NCBI RefSeq assembly: GCF_008386495.1
Contig: NZ_VTHJ01000023.1
Location: 1 to 64,000, forward strand
Source: Streptomyces tailanensis
GTDB lineage: Bacteria; Actinomycetota; Actinomycetes; Streptomycetales; Streptomycetaceae
DNA length: 64,000 nucleotides
Direction of reading: 5' to 3'
This document shows positions 33,820 through 42,650 of the stretch, in pieces (the first letter of the stretch is position 1; every line of letters starts with the position of its first letter). The notes beneath the pieces were generated by a model. The model did not search any database, was not told the DNA's origin, and worked only from the letters and a program-made list of their open reading frames with translations. Position numbers and translations under genes: made by a program.

Positions 33820-34521
33820 ATGCACATAGCCGAGGGTTTTCTTCCTCCGGCGCACGCGATCGCCTGGGGCGTCGCGTCCGCGCCGTTCGTCGTCCACGGA
33901 GTACGGTCACTCACCCGTGAGGTCAGGGAGCACCCCGAGAGCACACTGCTGCTCGGTGCCTCGGGGGCCTTCACGTTCGTTCTGTCCGCGTTGAAGCTGC
34001 CGTCGGTGACCGGGAGTTGCTCGCACCCCACCGGCACGGGCCTCGGCGCCATCCTGTTCCGGCCGCCGATCATGGCGGTGCTGGGCACCATCACCCTGCT
34101 TTTCCAGGCCCTGTTGCTCGCGCACGGCGGCCTGACCACACTCGGCGCCAACGTCTTCTCGATGGCGATCGCCGGGCCATGGGCCGGTTACGGCATCTAC
34201 CGGCTGCTGCGGCGGTACGACGTGCCGCTGATGGTCACGGTGTTCTTCGGCGCGTTCGTCGCCGACCTGGTCACCTACTGCGTCACCAGCGTCCAGCTCG
34301 CGCTCGCCTTCCCCGACCCGAGCAGCGGATTCCTGGGCGCGCTCGGCAAGTTCGGCTCCATCTTCGCCGTCACCCAGATCCCGCTCGCCGTGAGCGAGGG
34401 ACTCCTCACGGTGCTGGTGATGCGCCTTCTGGTGCAGTCCAGCAAGGGCGAACTGACCCGGCTCGGCGTGCTCCTGAGCGGCAGGCGGAACCGGACCGAG
34501 ACGGAGGCGGTGGCCCGATGA
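33820..34521 (+). CDS. cbiM: Cobalt ECF transporter S component CbiM
   Basis: A 233-aa membrane protein beginning [18 protein letters not shown]. The N-terminal Met-His of MHIxEG supplies the metal-coordinating amine and imidazole of CbiM/NikM, so the start at 33820 is fixed by chemistry. Conserved segments follow: [20 protein letters not shown] (with the internal His), [20 protein letters not shown] and [17 protein letters not shown]. It selects Co(II) for B12 synthesis. It is first of four overlapping genes behind the riboswitch. Confidence 0.95.
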   Translation: MHIAEGFLPPAHAIAWGVASAPFVVHGVRSLTREVREHPESTLLLGASGAFTFVLSALKLPSVTGSCSHPTGTGLGAILFRPPIMAVLGTITLLFQALLLAHGGLTTLGANVFSMAIAGPWAGYGIYRLLRRYDVPLMVTVFFGAFVADLVTYCVTSVQLALAFPDPSSGFLGALGKFGSIFAVTQIPLAVSEGLLTVLVMRLLVQSSKGELTRLGVLLSGRRNRTETEAVAR

Positions 34522-34928
34522 GCCGGAACACGAAGGTCAACGTCCTGCTGCTGCTCGTCGTGGCCGCGCTCGCCGTACTCCCGCTGGCCCTCGGCCTCGG
34601 CGACCACAAGGAGGAGCCCTTCACCGGCGCCGACGGGGAGGCCGAGACGGCGATCACCGAGATCGAGCCGGACTACGAACCGTGGTTCTCACCCCTGTAC
34701 GAGCCGCCCTCCGGTGAGATCGAGTCCGGGCTGTTCTCCCTCCAGGCCGCCCTCGGCGCGGGCGTCCTCGCGTACTACTTCGGGCTGCGCCGGGGGCGAC
34801 GGCAGGGGGAGCAGCGGGCGCGGGAACGGGACGCCGAGGGCGCGGCAGGTGATGCCGAGAGCGGGGCCGGTGACGCCGAGAGCGTGTCAGGTGACGCCTC
34901 TGAGGAGTCCATGGCTGAGAGGTCCTGA
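34518..34928 (+). CDS. cbiN: Cobalt ECF transporter accessory subunit CbiN
   Basis: A 136-aa protein with two membrane helices ([20 protein letters not shown] and [20 protein letters not shown]) separated by an extracytoplasmic loop. The family pattern [20 protein letters not shown] and [19 protein letters not shown] is clear; CbiN contacts CbiM to open the metal site. After residue 100 it has an extra acidic repeat tail ([19 protein letters not shown]), longer than the usual CbiN of about 100 aa. The start overlaps the cbiM stop. Confidence 0.92.
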   Translation: MSRNTKVNVLLLLVVAALAVLPLALGLGDHKEEPFTGADGEAETAITEIEPDYEPWFSPLYEPPSGEIESGLFSLQAALGAGVLAYYFGLRRGRRQGEQRARERDAEGAAGDAESGAGDAESVSGDASEESMAERS

Positions 34929-34934
34929 ACTCTC

Positions 34935-35684
34935 GTGCTGCCGATCGACGCGGCGGCGCACAGCAGTCGCTGGCGCCGCCGCCATCCCGTGGACAAGGCC
35001 GTGCTCGGACTGGGCCTGACCGTACTCGCGATCTCCCTGCCGCCCTGGCCCGGCGCCGCCCTCGTGTTGGTGACGGCACTCGTCGTCCTGCTGGGCCCGG
35101 CGGGCGTCCCCGGCCGTCGGCTCTGGCGCGCCTACCGGGTGCCGCTGGGCTTCTGCGTGACCGGAGCCCTGCCCCTGCTCGTCCAGGTAGGCGGGCCCGG
35201 CGGATTCTTGACCCTGGCCGAGAGCGGCCCGGTGCGTGCCGGGGAGTTGCTGCTGCGCACGTCGGCCGCTTCCCTCGGCGTCCTCCTGTTCGCCTTCACC
35301 ACCCCCATGTCCGACCTGCTGCCCCGCCTGGTGAAGGCCGGGGTGCCCGCCCCCGTCGTGGACGTCGCGCTGGTCACGTACCGCATGAGTTTCCTGCTCC
35401 TGGACTCCGTACGCCGGATCCGGGAAGCGCAGGCGGCGCGGCTCGGGCACACCACCCGTGCCGCCACCTGGCGTTCGCTCGCCGGGCTCGGCGCGATCGC
35501 GTTCGTACGGGCCTTCGACCGGGCGGCGCGGCTCCAGACCGGGCTCGCCGGACGGGGCTACGACGGCACCCTGCGCGTCCTGGTGCCCGAGGCCCGGGTC
35601 TCCGTCCGCTTCGTCTGCGCGGGCCTCGCCCTCCTCGCGGCCGTGGCCGCCCTCACCTTCGTACTGGAAAGGCCGCTGACATGA
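34935..35684 (+). CDS. cbiQ: Cobalt ECF transporter T component CbiQ
   Basis: A 249-aa T component (EcfT) with about six membrane segments. The N-terminus LPIDAAAHSSRWRRRHPVDK matches CbiQ (xxID..A..), and RIREAQAARLGHTT followed by FDRAARLQTGLAGRGYDG supply the two coupling helices with Ala-Arg-Gly motifs that touch the ATPases. GTG at 34935 lies six bases after cbiN ends. Its stop overlaps cbiO. Confidence 0.92.
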   Translation: MLPIDAAAHSSRWRRRHPVDKAVLGLGLTVLAISLPPWPGAALVLVTALVVLLGPAGVPGRRLWRAYRVPLGFCVTGALPLLVQVGGPGGFLTLAESGPVRAGELLLRTSAASLGVLLFAFTTPMSDLLPRLVKAGVPAPVVDVALVTYRMSFLLLDSVRRIREAQAARLGHTTRAATWRSLAGLGAIAFVRAFDRAARLQTGLAGRGYDGTLRVLVPEARVSVRFVCAGLALLAAVAALTFVLERPLT

Positions 35685-36514
35685 GCGAGCCCGTGCTGGT
35701 CGCCCTGCGGGGCACGTCCTTCGCCTACGAGGACGGCCCGGCCGTGCTCAGCGATCTCGACTTCGAGGTGCGCGAGGGCCGTGCGCTGGCCCTGCTCGGC
35801 CGCAACGGCACCGGAAAGACGACGCTGATGAGGCTGCTGAGCGGTGGACTGCGGCCCCGCACGGGCCGGTTGACCGTGGACGGGCAGCCGGTCACGTACG
35901 ACCGCAAGGGGTTGACCCGGCTGCGTACGACCGTTCAGCTGGTCGTCCAGGATCCCGACGACCAGCTCTTCGCGGCGTCCGTCGCCCAGGACGTGTCGTT
36001 CGGGCCGTTGAACCTCGGGCTGCCCGACGAGCAGGTGCGGGCCCGGGTGGACGAGGCGCTCGCCGCGCTCGACATCACCGCCCTCGCCGACCGGCCCACC
36101 CATCTGCTGTCCTACGGGCAGCGCAAGCGGACCGCCATCGCGGGGGCGGTCGCGATGCGGCCTCGCGTCCTGATCCTGGACGAGCCGACCGCCGGACTCG
36201 ACCCCGACGGCCAGGAACGGCTGCTCACCACCCTGGACCAACTCCGCCGGTCCGGCACCACCGTCGTGATGGCCACGCACGACGTCGACCTCGCCCTGCG
36301 GTGGGCCGACGACGCGGCACTGCTCACCCCGTCCGGCGCGCGCACAGGACCGGCGGCCACGATGCTCGCCCGCACGGACCTCCTCCACCAGGCCGGGCTG
36401 CGGCTGCCCTGGGGAGTCGCGGCCACCCAACTCCTCCGCCACCAGGGGCTGTTGCCCGACCTGGCGCCCGGTCCGCGCACTCCGGAGGAACTGGCCGCCC
36501 TGGCCAGGGGTTGA
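35681..36514 (+). CDS. cbiO: Cobalt ECF transporter ATPase CbiO
   Basis: A 277-aa EcfA-type ATPase. Walker A is GRNGTGKTTLMRLL, then QLVVQDPDDQLFAASVAQDV (Q-loop with the ECF-type DPDDQLF), LLSYGQRKRTAIAGAVAMR (signature LSYGQ) and Walker B VLILDEPTAGLDPDG, H-loop MATHDVDLA. A single ATPase acts as homodimer with CbiQ. It is the last gene of cbiMNQO. Confidence 0.94.
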   Translation: MSEPVLVALRGTSFAYEDGPAVLSDLDFEVREGRALALLGRNGTGKTTLMRLLSGGLRPRTGRLTVDGQPVTYDRKGLTRLRTTVQLVVQDPDDQLFAASVAQDVSFGPLNLGLPDEQVRARVDEALAALDITALADRPTHLLSYGQRKRTAIAGAVAMRPRVLILDEPTAGLDPDGQERLLTTLDQLRRSGTTVVMATHDVDLALRWADDAALLTPSGARTGPAATMLARTDLLHQAGLRLPWGVAATQLLRHQGLLPDLAPGPRTPEELAALARG

Positions 36515-36523
36515 GTGCGGCGG

Positions 36524-36967
36524 TCAGCCGAGCCAGTGGCCGCCGCGCATCAGGTCGCGTCCCCGTAGCTCGTTGGCCTCGCGCCAGGCCTGGATACGGC
36601 GCGGCCGGATCCGGAAGTACTGGTAGCCGTCGAGCTTTCGCGGGTCGAAACCGGTGTGTTCCGCGAACGCGTCGCCCTCCTCGGAGGAGATGTCCACCGG
36701 TTCGGCGGTGCCGTCGACCACGACGACATCACGGGTCGGGCCGAGGCTGAGCCGGACCCGGCCGTCCGCCAGCAGGTTGCGGCCGGTGATCGAGGCGCGC
36801 GGCGTCGAGACGAGGAACGCGGTCCCGTCCCAGAGGTACGACAACGGGACGAGGTATGCGCCGCCCGGCGAGCCCGCCGACGCGAGCCAGAGATCGACGT
36901 CGCTCTCCAGTTTCGCCCGGGTGTCCCGCAGCCTCTCCTCAAGTCCACGCGGCGGCGCGTCCGTCAT
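36524..36967 (-). CDS. PPOX-fold flavin/F420-dependent protein
   Basis: A 147-aa split-barrel protein of the pyridoxamine 5'-phosphate oxidase superfamily. Features are KLESDVDLWLASAGSPGGAY, LVPLSYLWDGTAFLVSTPRA (cofactor strands), NLLADGRVRLSLGPTRDVVV and the C-terminal FRIRPRRIQAWREANE. The pattern fits small actinobacterial F420- or FMN-binding proteins; the specific cofactor and substrate are unknown. ATG at 36967 has GGGAGGAAGC directly ahead. It converges on cbiO with 9 bp between stops. Confidence 0.75.
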   Translation of the reverse strand: MTDAPPRGLEERLRDTRAKLESDVDLWLASAGSPGGAYLVPLSYLWDGTAFLVSTPRASITGRNLLADGRVRLSLGPTRDVVVVDGTAEPVDISSEEGDAFAEHTGFDPRKLDGYQYFRIRPRRIQAWREANELRGRDLMRGGHWLG

Positions 36968-37069
36968 GCTTCCTCCCGTCATCGCGCGGCACGCCCTCCC
37001 TGCGAGGGATGCCATGGTCATCACGCTAGCCGCGGCTCGAGGACCGGCGCTTCTCGATTCCTGACCGGC

Positions 37070-37933
37070 TCAGACGGGCAGGCCATAGGCCCGAACCGCC
37101 GTACCGGCGAAAACGTCTTCCTGTTCGGCCGGACTCAACCCGGACGTCAGTGCGCGGGCCGCGTCCAGGACTTGGGCGTAGCCGGCGGCGAGCCGGCAGA
37201 CGGGCCAGTCCGAGCCGAACATCAGCCGCCCGGGGCCGAAGGCGTCCAGGACGGTGTCCGCGTACGGGCGAAGGCCCGCGACGGTCCAGGAGTCCCAGTC
37301 GGCCTCGGTGACCAGGCCGGAGAGCTTGCACACGGTGTTCGGCAGGGTGGCCAGGGCACGGATCTCCTCCGCCCAGGGGTCCAGTTTCCCGGTGGCGATG
37401 GGCGGCTTGGCCAAGTGATCGAGGACGAAGGTGAGTTGAGGAAGCTGTCGTGCGGCCTCGACCGCGGCCTCCAGTTGGTGGGGTTTGACCAGGAGGTCGT
37501 AGGCGAGTCCCTCGTCGGCGACGGCGGTCAGTCCGCGCAGGACGTCCGGGCGCAACAGCCAGCGGGGGTCGGGTTCGCCCTGCACCTGGTGGCGGATGCC
37601 CACCAGGTGTGCGCCGCCGGGCTGTTCACGCAGTTCGGCGAGGGTGTCGGCGACGTCGGGCGCGGTGAGATCGGTCCAGCCGACCACCCCGGCGACCAGG
37701 TCGCTGTCGGCTGCGAGGGCCAGGAACTCGGGGGTCTCCTCGGCCACGGTGACCGTCTGGACGAGCACGGTCGCTGTGACACCGGCCGCGCGCGCCTCCG
37801 GCTCCAGATCGTGGAGGGAGAAGTCGCGGCGCAGCGGGGCGAGTTCGGGGCCGGTGATCCAGTCCTGGTCGCGGACGGAGAGGTCCCAGACGTGGTGGTG
37901 GGCATCGACGAGCCCCGATGCGGCGGCGTTCAC
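37070..37933 (-). CDS. Amidohydrolase-family lactonase, probable L-fuconolactonase
   Basis: A 287-aa amidohydrolase_2 barrel. It has the first-strand metal motif VDAHHHVWD (residues 9-16), LVQTVTVAEET, GIRHQVQGEPDP, DHLAKPP near residue 190 and the catalytic Asp in RLMFGSDWPVC near 245. This set is that of L-fucono-/L-rhamnono-lactonases. Opening L-fucono-1,5-lactone to L-fuconate is step two of the non-phosphorylating fucose route, whose other enzymes surround it. The GTG start overlaps the mutarotase stop (GTGA). It is last of the minus-strand operon. Confidence 0.85.
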   Translation of the reverse strand: MNAAASGLVDAHHHVWDLSVRDQDWITGPELAPLRRDFSLHDLEPEARAAGVTATVLVQTVTVAEETPEFLALAADSDLVAGVVGWTDLTAPDVADTLAELREQPGGAHLVGIRHQVQGEPDPRWLLRPDVLRGLTAVADEGLAYDLLVKPHQLEAAVEAARQLPQLTFVLDHLAKPPIATGKLDPWAEEIRALATLPNTVCKLSGLVTEADWDSWTVAGLRPYADTVLDAFGPGRLMFGSDWPVCRLAAGYAQVLDAARALTSGLSPAEQEDVFAGTAVRAYGLPV

Positions 37934-38241
37934 AGCTGCCACACCACGGGCAGTGAGGCGTCGGCCCCCTCTGCGGAGTAGTCGTGGACGACGTCGAGGA
38001 GTTCGGCCATCCTCGCCTGCCAGGCGATGTTGACCGGCAGTTTCTCCAACTCCGCGATCATCGCCGGGTAGTCGTCGACCTCCACGACGTGGAAGAGGTC
38101 GGTGCCGCTGCGCCAGATCGTCCACTCGCTCACGCCGGCGGCCCGGATGGCGGCGGTCAGTTCCTCGGGGACCTCGCGGTGGGCCGCCTCGTACTCCTCG
38201 ATGCGGTCGGCGCGGACCTTGGTGTGCAGGGCGACCCTCAC
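37930..38241 (-). CDS. L-rhamnose/L-fucose mutarotase-type protein
   Basis: A 103-aa RhaM-family (DUF718) ferredoxin-fold protein. It carries VALHTKVRADRIEEYEAAH with the conserved His, then ELTAAIRAAGVSEWTIWRSG, LFHVVEVDDYPAMIAELEKL and NIAWQARMAELLDVVHDYS. It interconverts sugar anomers so that the dehydrogenase receives the right form. Its location between lactonase and dehydrogenase genes suggests L-fucose or a related deoxysugar rather than rhamnose. GTGA overlaps on both sides. Confidence 0.85.
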   Translation of the reverse strand: MRVALHTKVRADRIEEYEAAHREVPEELTAAIRAAGVSEWTIWRSGTDLFHVVEVDDYPAMIAELEKLPVNIAWQARMAELLDVVHDYSAEGADASLPVVWQL

Positions 38242-39236
38242 GACGGCTCCTTCGGCTGCGGGACGGGTGTGTTCGGGCGCAGAAGCCCCTCGGCGCGCAG
38301 TTCGTCCCAGAGGGCGGCCGGGATCGGACGGCCGAGCAGGTCGACCGCGTCGCGCACCTCCTCGGCGGAGCGCGCGCCCGTCAGCACGGCCGCCACCGCC
38401 GGATGGGCGGAGGGGAAGGCCAGGGCCGCGCCGCGCAGCGGTACACCGTGGCGTTCGGTGACGTCCTTCAACCGCAGGGCGCGGTCGAGCACGGGCTGCG
38501 GCACGGGGGCGTAGTCGTATGTGACGCCGGGCTTCGGGTCGATCAGCAGGCCGGAGTTGAAGGCACCGCCGATCAGCACGCTGCGTCCCCGGGCGGCGGC
38601 CTCGGGCAGCAGTTCGTCCAGGCCCTCCTGTTCGAGGAGGGTGTAGCGGCCGGCCAGCAGTACCACGTCGATGGCGGTCTCCCGCAGGAAGCGGGTGGGT
38701 ACGGCGCACTGGTTCATGCCGACGCCGATGGCCCCTACGACGCCCTCGTCGCGCAGCTTCTCCAGTGCCGGGTAGGCCTCGCGCAGGGCCTGCTCGGCGT
38801 GGTCGTCGGGGTCGTGGATGAGGGCCACGTCCACCCGGTCCAGGCCGAGCCGTTCCAGGCTGGCCTCCAGGGAGCGCAGCACCCCGTCGGCGGTGAAGTC
38901 CCAGACGCGGCGGTGGGTCGCCGGGACGGCGAAGCCGTTCGCCAGGTCGTCGCCCTCGGCGGTCTCGTTCGGCACCAGCAGTCTGCCGACCTTGGTGGAG
39001 ACCGTGTACGACTCCCGCGGTCGGCCCCGGAGCGCGGCGCCGAGGCGGCGTTCGGACAGGCCGAGGCCGTAGTGCGGTGCCGTGTCGAAGGTGCGGATCC
39101 CGGCGTCCCAGGCCGCCTCGATCGCGGCGGCGGCCTCCTCGTCGGTCACCGGGCGGTAGAGGTTGCCGATGGCCGCGGCACCGTACGCCAGCTCGGTGAC
39201 GCGGACGTCGGTGCGGCCGAGGGCCCTGGTCCTCAT
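38238..39236 (-). CDS. Aldo/keto reductase, probable L-fucose dehydrogenase
   Basis: A 332-aa NADP-dependent aldo/keto reductase. The barrel shows GIRTFDTAPHYGLGLSERRL with catalytic Asp and Tyr, TKVGRLLVP with Lys, VDVALIHDPDDH with the substrate His, and the C-terminal cofactor segment VLTGARSAEEVRDAVDLL. Relatives include D-threo-aldose/L-fucose 1-dehydrogenases, which oxidise L-fucose to the lactone, the first step of the pathway encoded here. ATGA overlap with the SDR stop. Confidence 0.85.
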   Translation of the reverse strand: MRTRALGRTDVRVTELAYGAAAIGNLYRPVTDEEAAAAIEAAWDAGIRTFDTAPHYGLGLSERRLGAALRGRPRESYTVSTKVGRLLVPNETAEGDDLANGFAVPATHRRVWDFTADGVLRSLEASLERLGLDRVDVALIHDPDDHAEQALREAYPALEKLRDEGVVGAIGVGMNQCAVPTRFLRETAIDVVLLAGRYTLLEQEGLDELLPEAAARGRSVLIGGAFNSGLLIDPKPGVTYDYAPVPQPVLDRALRLKDVTERHGVPLRGAALAFPSAHPAVAAVLTGARSAEEVRDAVDLLGRPIPAALWDELRAEGLLRPNTPVPQPKEPS

Positions 39237-40036
39237 GAGCCGGCCGGGCGGAGCCGGAGCCCCTGCATACCGCCGTCGACGGCGAGGGCGGTGCCGGTGA
39301 CGGAGGCCGCCGCGGGACTGGCCAGATAGGCGATAGCGGCCGCCACCTCCTCGGCGGTCACGAGGCGGCCCATGGGCTGGCGGGCGTTGAGGGCGGCGCG
39401 CTCGGCGTCGGGGTCGTCGGCGGCGTCGAGGAGGCGGCCGACCCACGGGGTGTCGGCGGTGCCGGGGTTGACGCAGTTGACGCGGATGCCCTCGCGGACG
39501 TGGTCGGCGGCCATCGCGAGGGTCAGCGAGAGGACCGCGCCCTTGCTGGCGGAGTACAGGGCGCGCTGCGGCAGGCCCGCGGTGGCGGCGATGGAGCAGG
39601 TGTTGACGATCGCCGCGGTGCCCGGACGGGCAGTGGCCGCGTCGCGCAGATGGGGCAGGGCGGCCCGGCTGGTGCGCACCATGCCGAGGACATTGACATC
39701 GAGGACCCGGTGCCACTGCGGGTCGGGGTTGTCCTCGACGGTCCCCTGTGCGCCGATGCCCGCGTTGTTGACGAGGATGTCCAGACCGCCGAGCCGCTCA
39801 GCGGCTTCCGTCACCGCGGCTCGTACGGAGGCGTCGTCGGTGACGTCGGCCTTGAGGGCGAGCAGCGGCTGCGACGCTCCGGAGGGGTCGACGTCGAGTA
39901 CGGCCACCGTGGCGCCCCGTGCTGCCAGCAGCCGGGCCGTGGCCAGCCCGATACCGGAGGCGCCACCGGTGACGATCGCCTTCAGCCCTGCCAGTTCACC
40001 TACCGGTTCGGTCGGTTCACTTGTCGGATCGGTCAT
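39233..40036 (-). CDS. SDR-family dehydrogenase, probable 2-keto-3-deoxy-L-fuconate dehydrogenase
   Basis: A 267-aa short-chain dehydrogenase. Cofactor motif is [18 protein letters not shown], then [13 protein letters not shown], catalytic Ser in [14 protein letters not shown] and [10 protein letters not shown] (YxxxK); the C-terminus is [12 protein letters not shown]. In the non-phosphorylating L-fucose pathway this enzyme oxidises 2-keto-3-deoxy-L-fuconate at C4 to the diketo acid cleaved by the FAH hydrolase. It sits between the dehydratase and the aldo/keto reductase, with overlaps at both ends. Confidence 0.87.
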   Translation of the reverse strand: MTDPTSEPTEPVGELAGLKAIVTGGASGIGLATARLLAARGATVAVLDVDPSGASQPLLALKADVTDDASVRAAVTEAAERLGGLDILVNNAGIGAQGTVEDNPDPQWHRVLDVNVLGMVRTSRAALPHLRDAATARPGTAAIVNTCSIAATAGLPQRALYSASKGAVLSLTLAMAADHVREGIRVNCVNPGTADTPWVGRLLDAADDPDAERAALNARQPMGRLVTAEEVAAAIAYLASPAAASVTGTALAVDGGMQGLRLRPAGS

Positions 40037-41385
40037 GCGACTTCCTCCCGTCCAGCGAGGTCGGCGGCCCAGAACGCGCCGTCCGGGTAACGGTATTCGG
40101 TGAGCGACTCCGGGCGCATGGTGGCGGAGAAGCCCGGCGTCAGGGGAGCGACGTAGTGGCCCTCGCGCATCACCACGGGGACGGTGAAGTGCTCGTGGAG
40201 GTGGTCGACGTACTCGATGACCCGGTCGTCGGTGGTGCCGGAGAGGGCCAGGTAGTCGAACATCGACAGGTGCTGGACCAGTTCGCACAGGCCCACGCCG
40301 CCGGCGTGCGGGCACACCGGGACGCCGAACTTCGCGGCGAGGAGCAGGATCGCCAGGTTCTCGTTGACCCCGCCGACGCGTGCCGCGTCGATCTGGAGTA
40401 CGTCGATGGCCTCGGCCTGGAGCAACTGCTTGAACACGATGCGGTTCTGGACGTGTTCGCCGGTGGCGACCTTCACCGGCGCCACGCCTCGGCGGACGGC
40501 GGCGTGGCCGAGAATGTCGTCGGGACTGGTGGGTTCCTCGATCCAGTACGGGTCGAGGTCGGCGAGGGCCCGGGTCCACTCGATCGCCTCGCCGACGTTC
40601 CAGCGCTGGTTGGCGTCGATGGCGATGCGTACGCCGTCGCCGACGGCGGCGCGGGCGGTGCGCATCCGGCGGAGGTCGTCGTCGAGGTCGGCGCCGACCT
40701 TCAGCTTGATCTGGGTGAAGCCGTCGGCGACGGCCTGCTTGGCCAGCCGGGTGAGCTTCTCGTCGGAGTAGCCGAGCCAGCCCGGTGAGGTGGTGTAGCC
40801 GGGGTAGCCGCGTTCCAGCAGCGCGGCCTCGCGCTCCGCGAGACCGGTCCGGCCCTCGCGCAGCAGGTGGAGGGCGTCCTCGGGGGTGAGGGCGTCGGCG
40901 ATGTAGCGGAAGTCGACCTGGGAGACCAGCCACTCGGGTTCGGCGTGGGCGAGCAGGCGCCACAGCGGCTGCCCGGCGCGCTTGGCGGCCAGGTCCCAGA
41001 CAGCGTTGACGACCGCGCCGATGGCCATGTGCATCACGCCCTTCTCGGGGCCGAGCCAGCGCAGCTGGCTGTCGCCGATCAGGTCGCGGTTGACCGAGCC
41101 GGGGTCGGCGCACAGCTCCTGCACCGAGCGGCCCACGAGGTGGGGCCGCAGGGCGTCGATCGCGGCGACCTGGACGTCGTTGCCCCGGCCGATGGTGAAC
41201 GTGAAACCGTGGCCCTCGAAGCCGTCTGCGGCATCGGTGCGCAGCACTACGTAGGCGGCGGAGTAGTCGGGATCCGGGTTCATCGCGTCCGAGCCGTCCA
41301 GCTCCCGCGAGGTGGGGAACCGGATGTCGTAGGTGTCGACCGCGGTGATCCGGGCGTGGGTTGCAGTCAAGGGGGTGCCTTTCAC
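40033..41385 (-). CDS. L-fuconate dehydratase (enolase superfamily)
   Basis: A 450-aa mandelate-racemase-type enolase. The N-terminal capping domain reads [20 protein letters not shown] and [20 protein letters not shown], specific to FucD/ENOSF1. The barrel has [11 protein letters not shown] (KxK base), [10 protein letters not shown] (Asp metal ligand), [13 protein letters not shown] (Glu ligand), [10 protein letters not shown] (Glu/His) and CPHAGGVGL (His base). It converts L-fuconate to 2-keto-3-deoxy-L-fuconate. Position 41385 (GTG) overlaps the upstream stop; TTG at 41370 with an AAAGG site is an alternative start. Confidence 0.92.
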   Translation of the reverse strand: MKGTPLTATHARITAVDTYDIRFPTSRELDGSDAMNPDPDYSAAYVVLRTDAADGFEGHGFTFTIGRGNDVQVAAIDALRPHLVGRSVQELCADPGSVNRDLIGDSQLRWLGPEKGVMHMAIGAVVNAVWDLAAKRAGQPLWRLLAHAEPEWLVSQVDFRYIADALTPEDALHLLREGRTGLAEREAALLERGYPGYTTSPGWLGYSDEKLTRLAKQAVADGFTQIKLKVGADLDDDLRRMRTARAAVGDGVRIAIDANQRWNVGEAIEWTRALADLDPYWIEEPTSPDDILGHAAVRRGVAPVKVATGEHVQNRIVFKQLLQAEAIDVLQIDAARVGGVNENLAILLLAAKFGVPVCPHAGGVGLCELVQHLSMFDYLALSGTTDDRVIEYVDHLHEHFTVPVVMREGHYVAPLTPGFSATMRPESLTEYRYPDGAFWAADLAGREEVA

Positions 41386-42233
41386 GCTTGGCCGAAGGTC
41401 TGGCGCTGGCTCCCGAGCCCGTCGATCTCGAGTTCGACGGTGTCACCGGGGCGGAGATAGGGAGTGCCGGGCAGGCCGAGGGCGACGCCCGCGGGTGTCC
41501 CGGTGTTGATCACGTCACCGGGCTCCAGGACCATGTACCGGCTGAGGTACGCCACGATCTCGTGGACCGGGAAGATCATGTCGCGTGTGTGTCCGTGCTG
41601 GCGCTTCACTCCGTTGACGCTCAGGAGCAGCGCGAGGTCCTGCGGGTCGCCGGCCTCGTCGGCGGTGACCAGCCACGGGCCGAGCGGGTTGAAGGTCTCA
41701 CAGGACTTGCCGAGATCCCACTGCGAGGAGTACTCCAGCTGGAACTCGCGCTCGGAGACGTCATGGCTGACCGCGTATCCCGCGATCACCTCCGCCGCCT
41801 CCTCGGGGCCCGACAGGTAGCGGGCGCGCCGTCCGATGACGACCCCCAGCTCGACCTCCCAGTCGGTCTTGACGGAGCCGCGAGGGATCAGCACCGCGTC
41901 GTACGGCCCGACGACTGTGCCCGGGTCCTTCATGAAGACCACAGGCCGGGGCGGGATGGCCGCGCCGGTCTCGGCGGCGTGGTCGCGGTAGTTGAGCCCG
42001 ACGCAGATGACCTTGCCCGGGCGGGCGACGGGGGCGCCGATCCGCAGACCGTCCGTGTCGAGTTCGGGCAGTCCGCCCGCCTCGACGGCCGCGCGGGCCC
42101 GGTCGACTCCCCCGGAGACGAGGAAGGTGCCGTCGATGTCGGAGGCAACAGAGGACAGGTCGAGCAGCCGGCCGTCGTCGGTGCGGACGGCGGGCCGCTC
42201 CTGTCCTGGGGCGCCGACGCGTAGCAGTTTCAC
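41382..42233 (-). CDS. Fumarylacetoacetate-hydrolase-family protein, probable 2,4-diketo-3-deoxy-L-fuconate hydrolase
   Basis: A 283-aa FAH-fold metal-dependent hydrolase: [57 protein letters not shown] (Glu metal ligands), [15 protein letters not shown] and [17 protein letters not shown]. In the L-fucose route it cleaves the diketo acid to pyruvate and L-lactate. It heads the catabolic operon. GTG at 42233 ([11 protein letters not shown]) has AGGGAG about ten bases ahead and matches family starts; ATG at 42269 lies within an operator-like repeat and is less likely. Confidence 0.87.
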   Translation of the reverse strand: MKLLRVGAPGQERPAVRTDDGRLLDLSSVASDIDGTFLVSGGVDRARAAVEAGGLPELDTDGLRIGAPVARPGKVICVGLNYRDHAAETGAAIPPRPVVFMKDPGTVVGPYDAVLIPRGSVKTDWEVELGVVIGRRARYLSGPEEAAEVIAGYAVSHDVSEREFQLEYSSQWDLGKSCETFNPLGPWLVTADEAGDPQDLALLLSVNGVKRQHGHTRDMIFPVHEIVAYLSRYMVLEPGDVINTGTPAGVALGLPGTPYLRPGDTVELEIDGLGSQRQTFGQA

Positions 42234-42267
42234 TGGGGCAGCTCCCTTGCCATGGGTGTGTTCATTC

Positions 42268-42508
42268 ATCGGAGGAATGGCGCACCGTGACTTTAAGGGC
42301 AGTTCGACGACCTGACAACGGATTCCTCGGATGTATTTGATCGACGAGCAATTATCCGCCAGCAGACGAATCCGGCATGTGCGAAATCACCTGTGCCGAT
42401 CGCCACACACACCCGTCGAATGTGTGCGCAATTCGTTGCGAGCGACCTCTTGTCAACTCCGGCAGCACCGTCGTAGCGTCCTCGACGTCCGAGATACATC
42501 GGAGGAAT
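42268..42508. promoter_or_regulatory. Three operator-like repeats in the fucose divergent promoter
   Basis: The 417-bp space between the FAH gene and the sugar-binding-protein gene contains CATCGGAGGAAT at 42268-42279, its inverse ATTCCTCGGATGTAT at 42322-42336, and ATACATCGGAGGAAT at 42494-42508. The second and third agree at 14 of 15 positions as inverses. One copy lies near each gene and one between, as expected for a looping or dual repressor; the GntR/FadR-type regulator at 46459 is the obvious candidate. No other gene is seen in the space. Confidence 0.65.
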
Positions 42509-42650
42509 CGCACCGCCGCCGTGTTGGGGGCTGTGGCCGTTCAAACTCCGCTGCTCGTTCACCGGTTGCCCCCCTGTACCTCCCCTCCGATGGCCCGCGT
42601 ATGCCTGTCCGGAGGGCGGCCTCCCCGTCCTGGCTAAGGAGAACCCGGCC

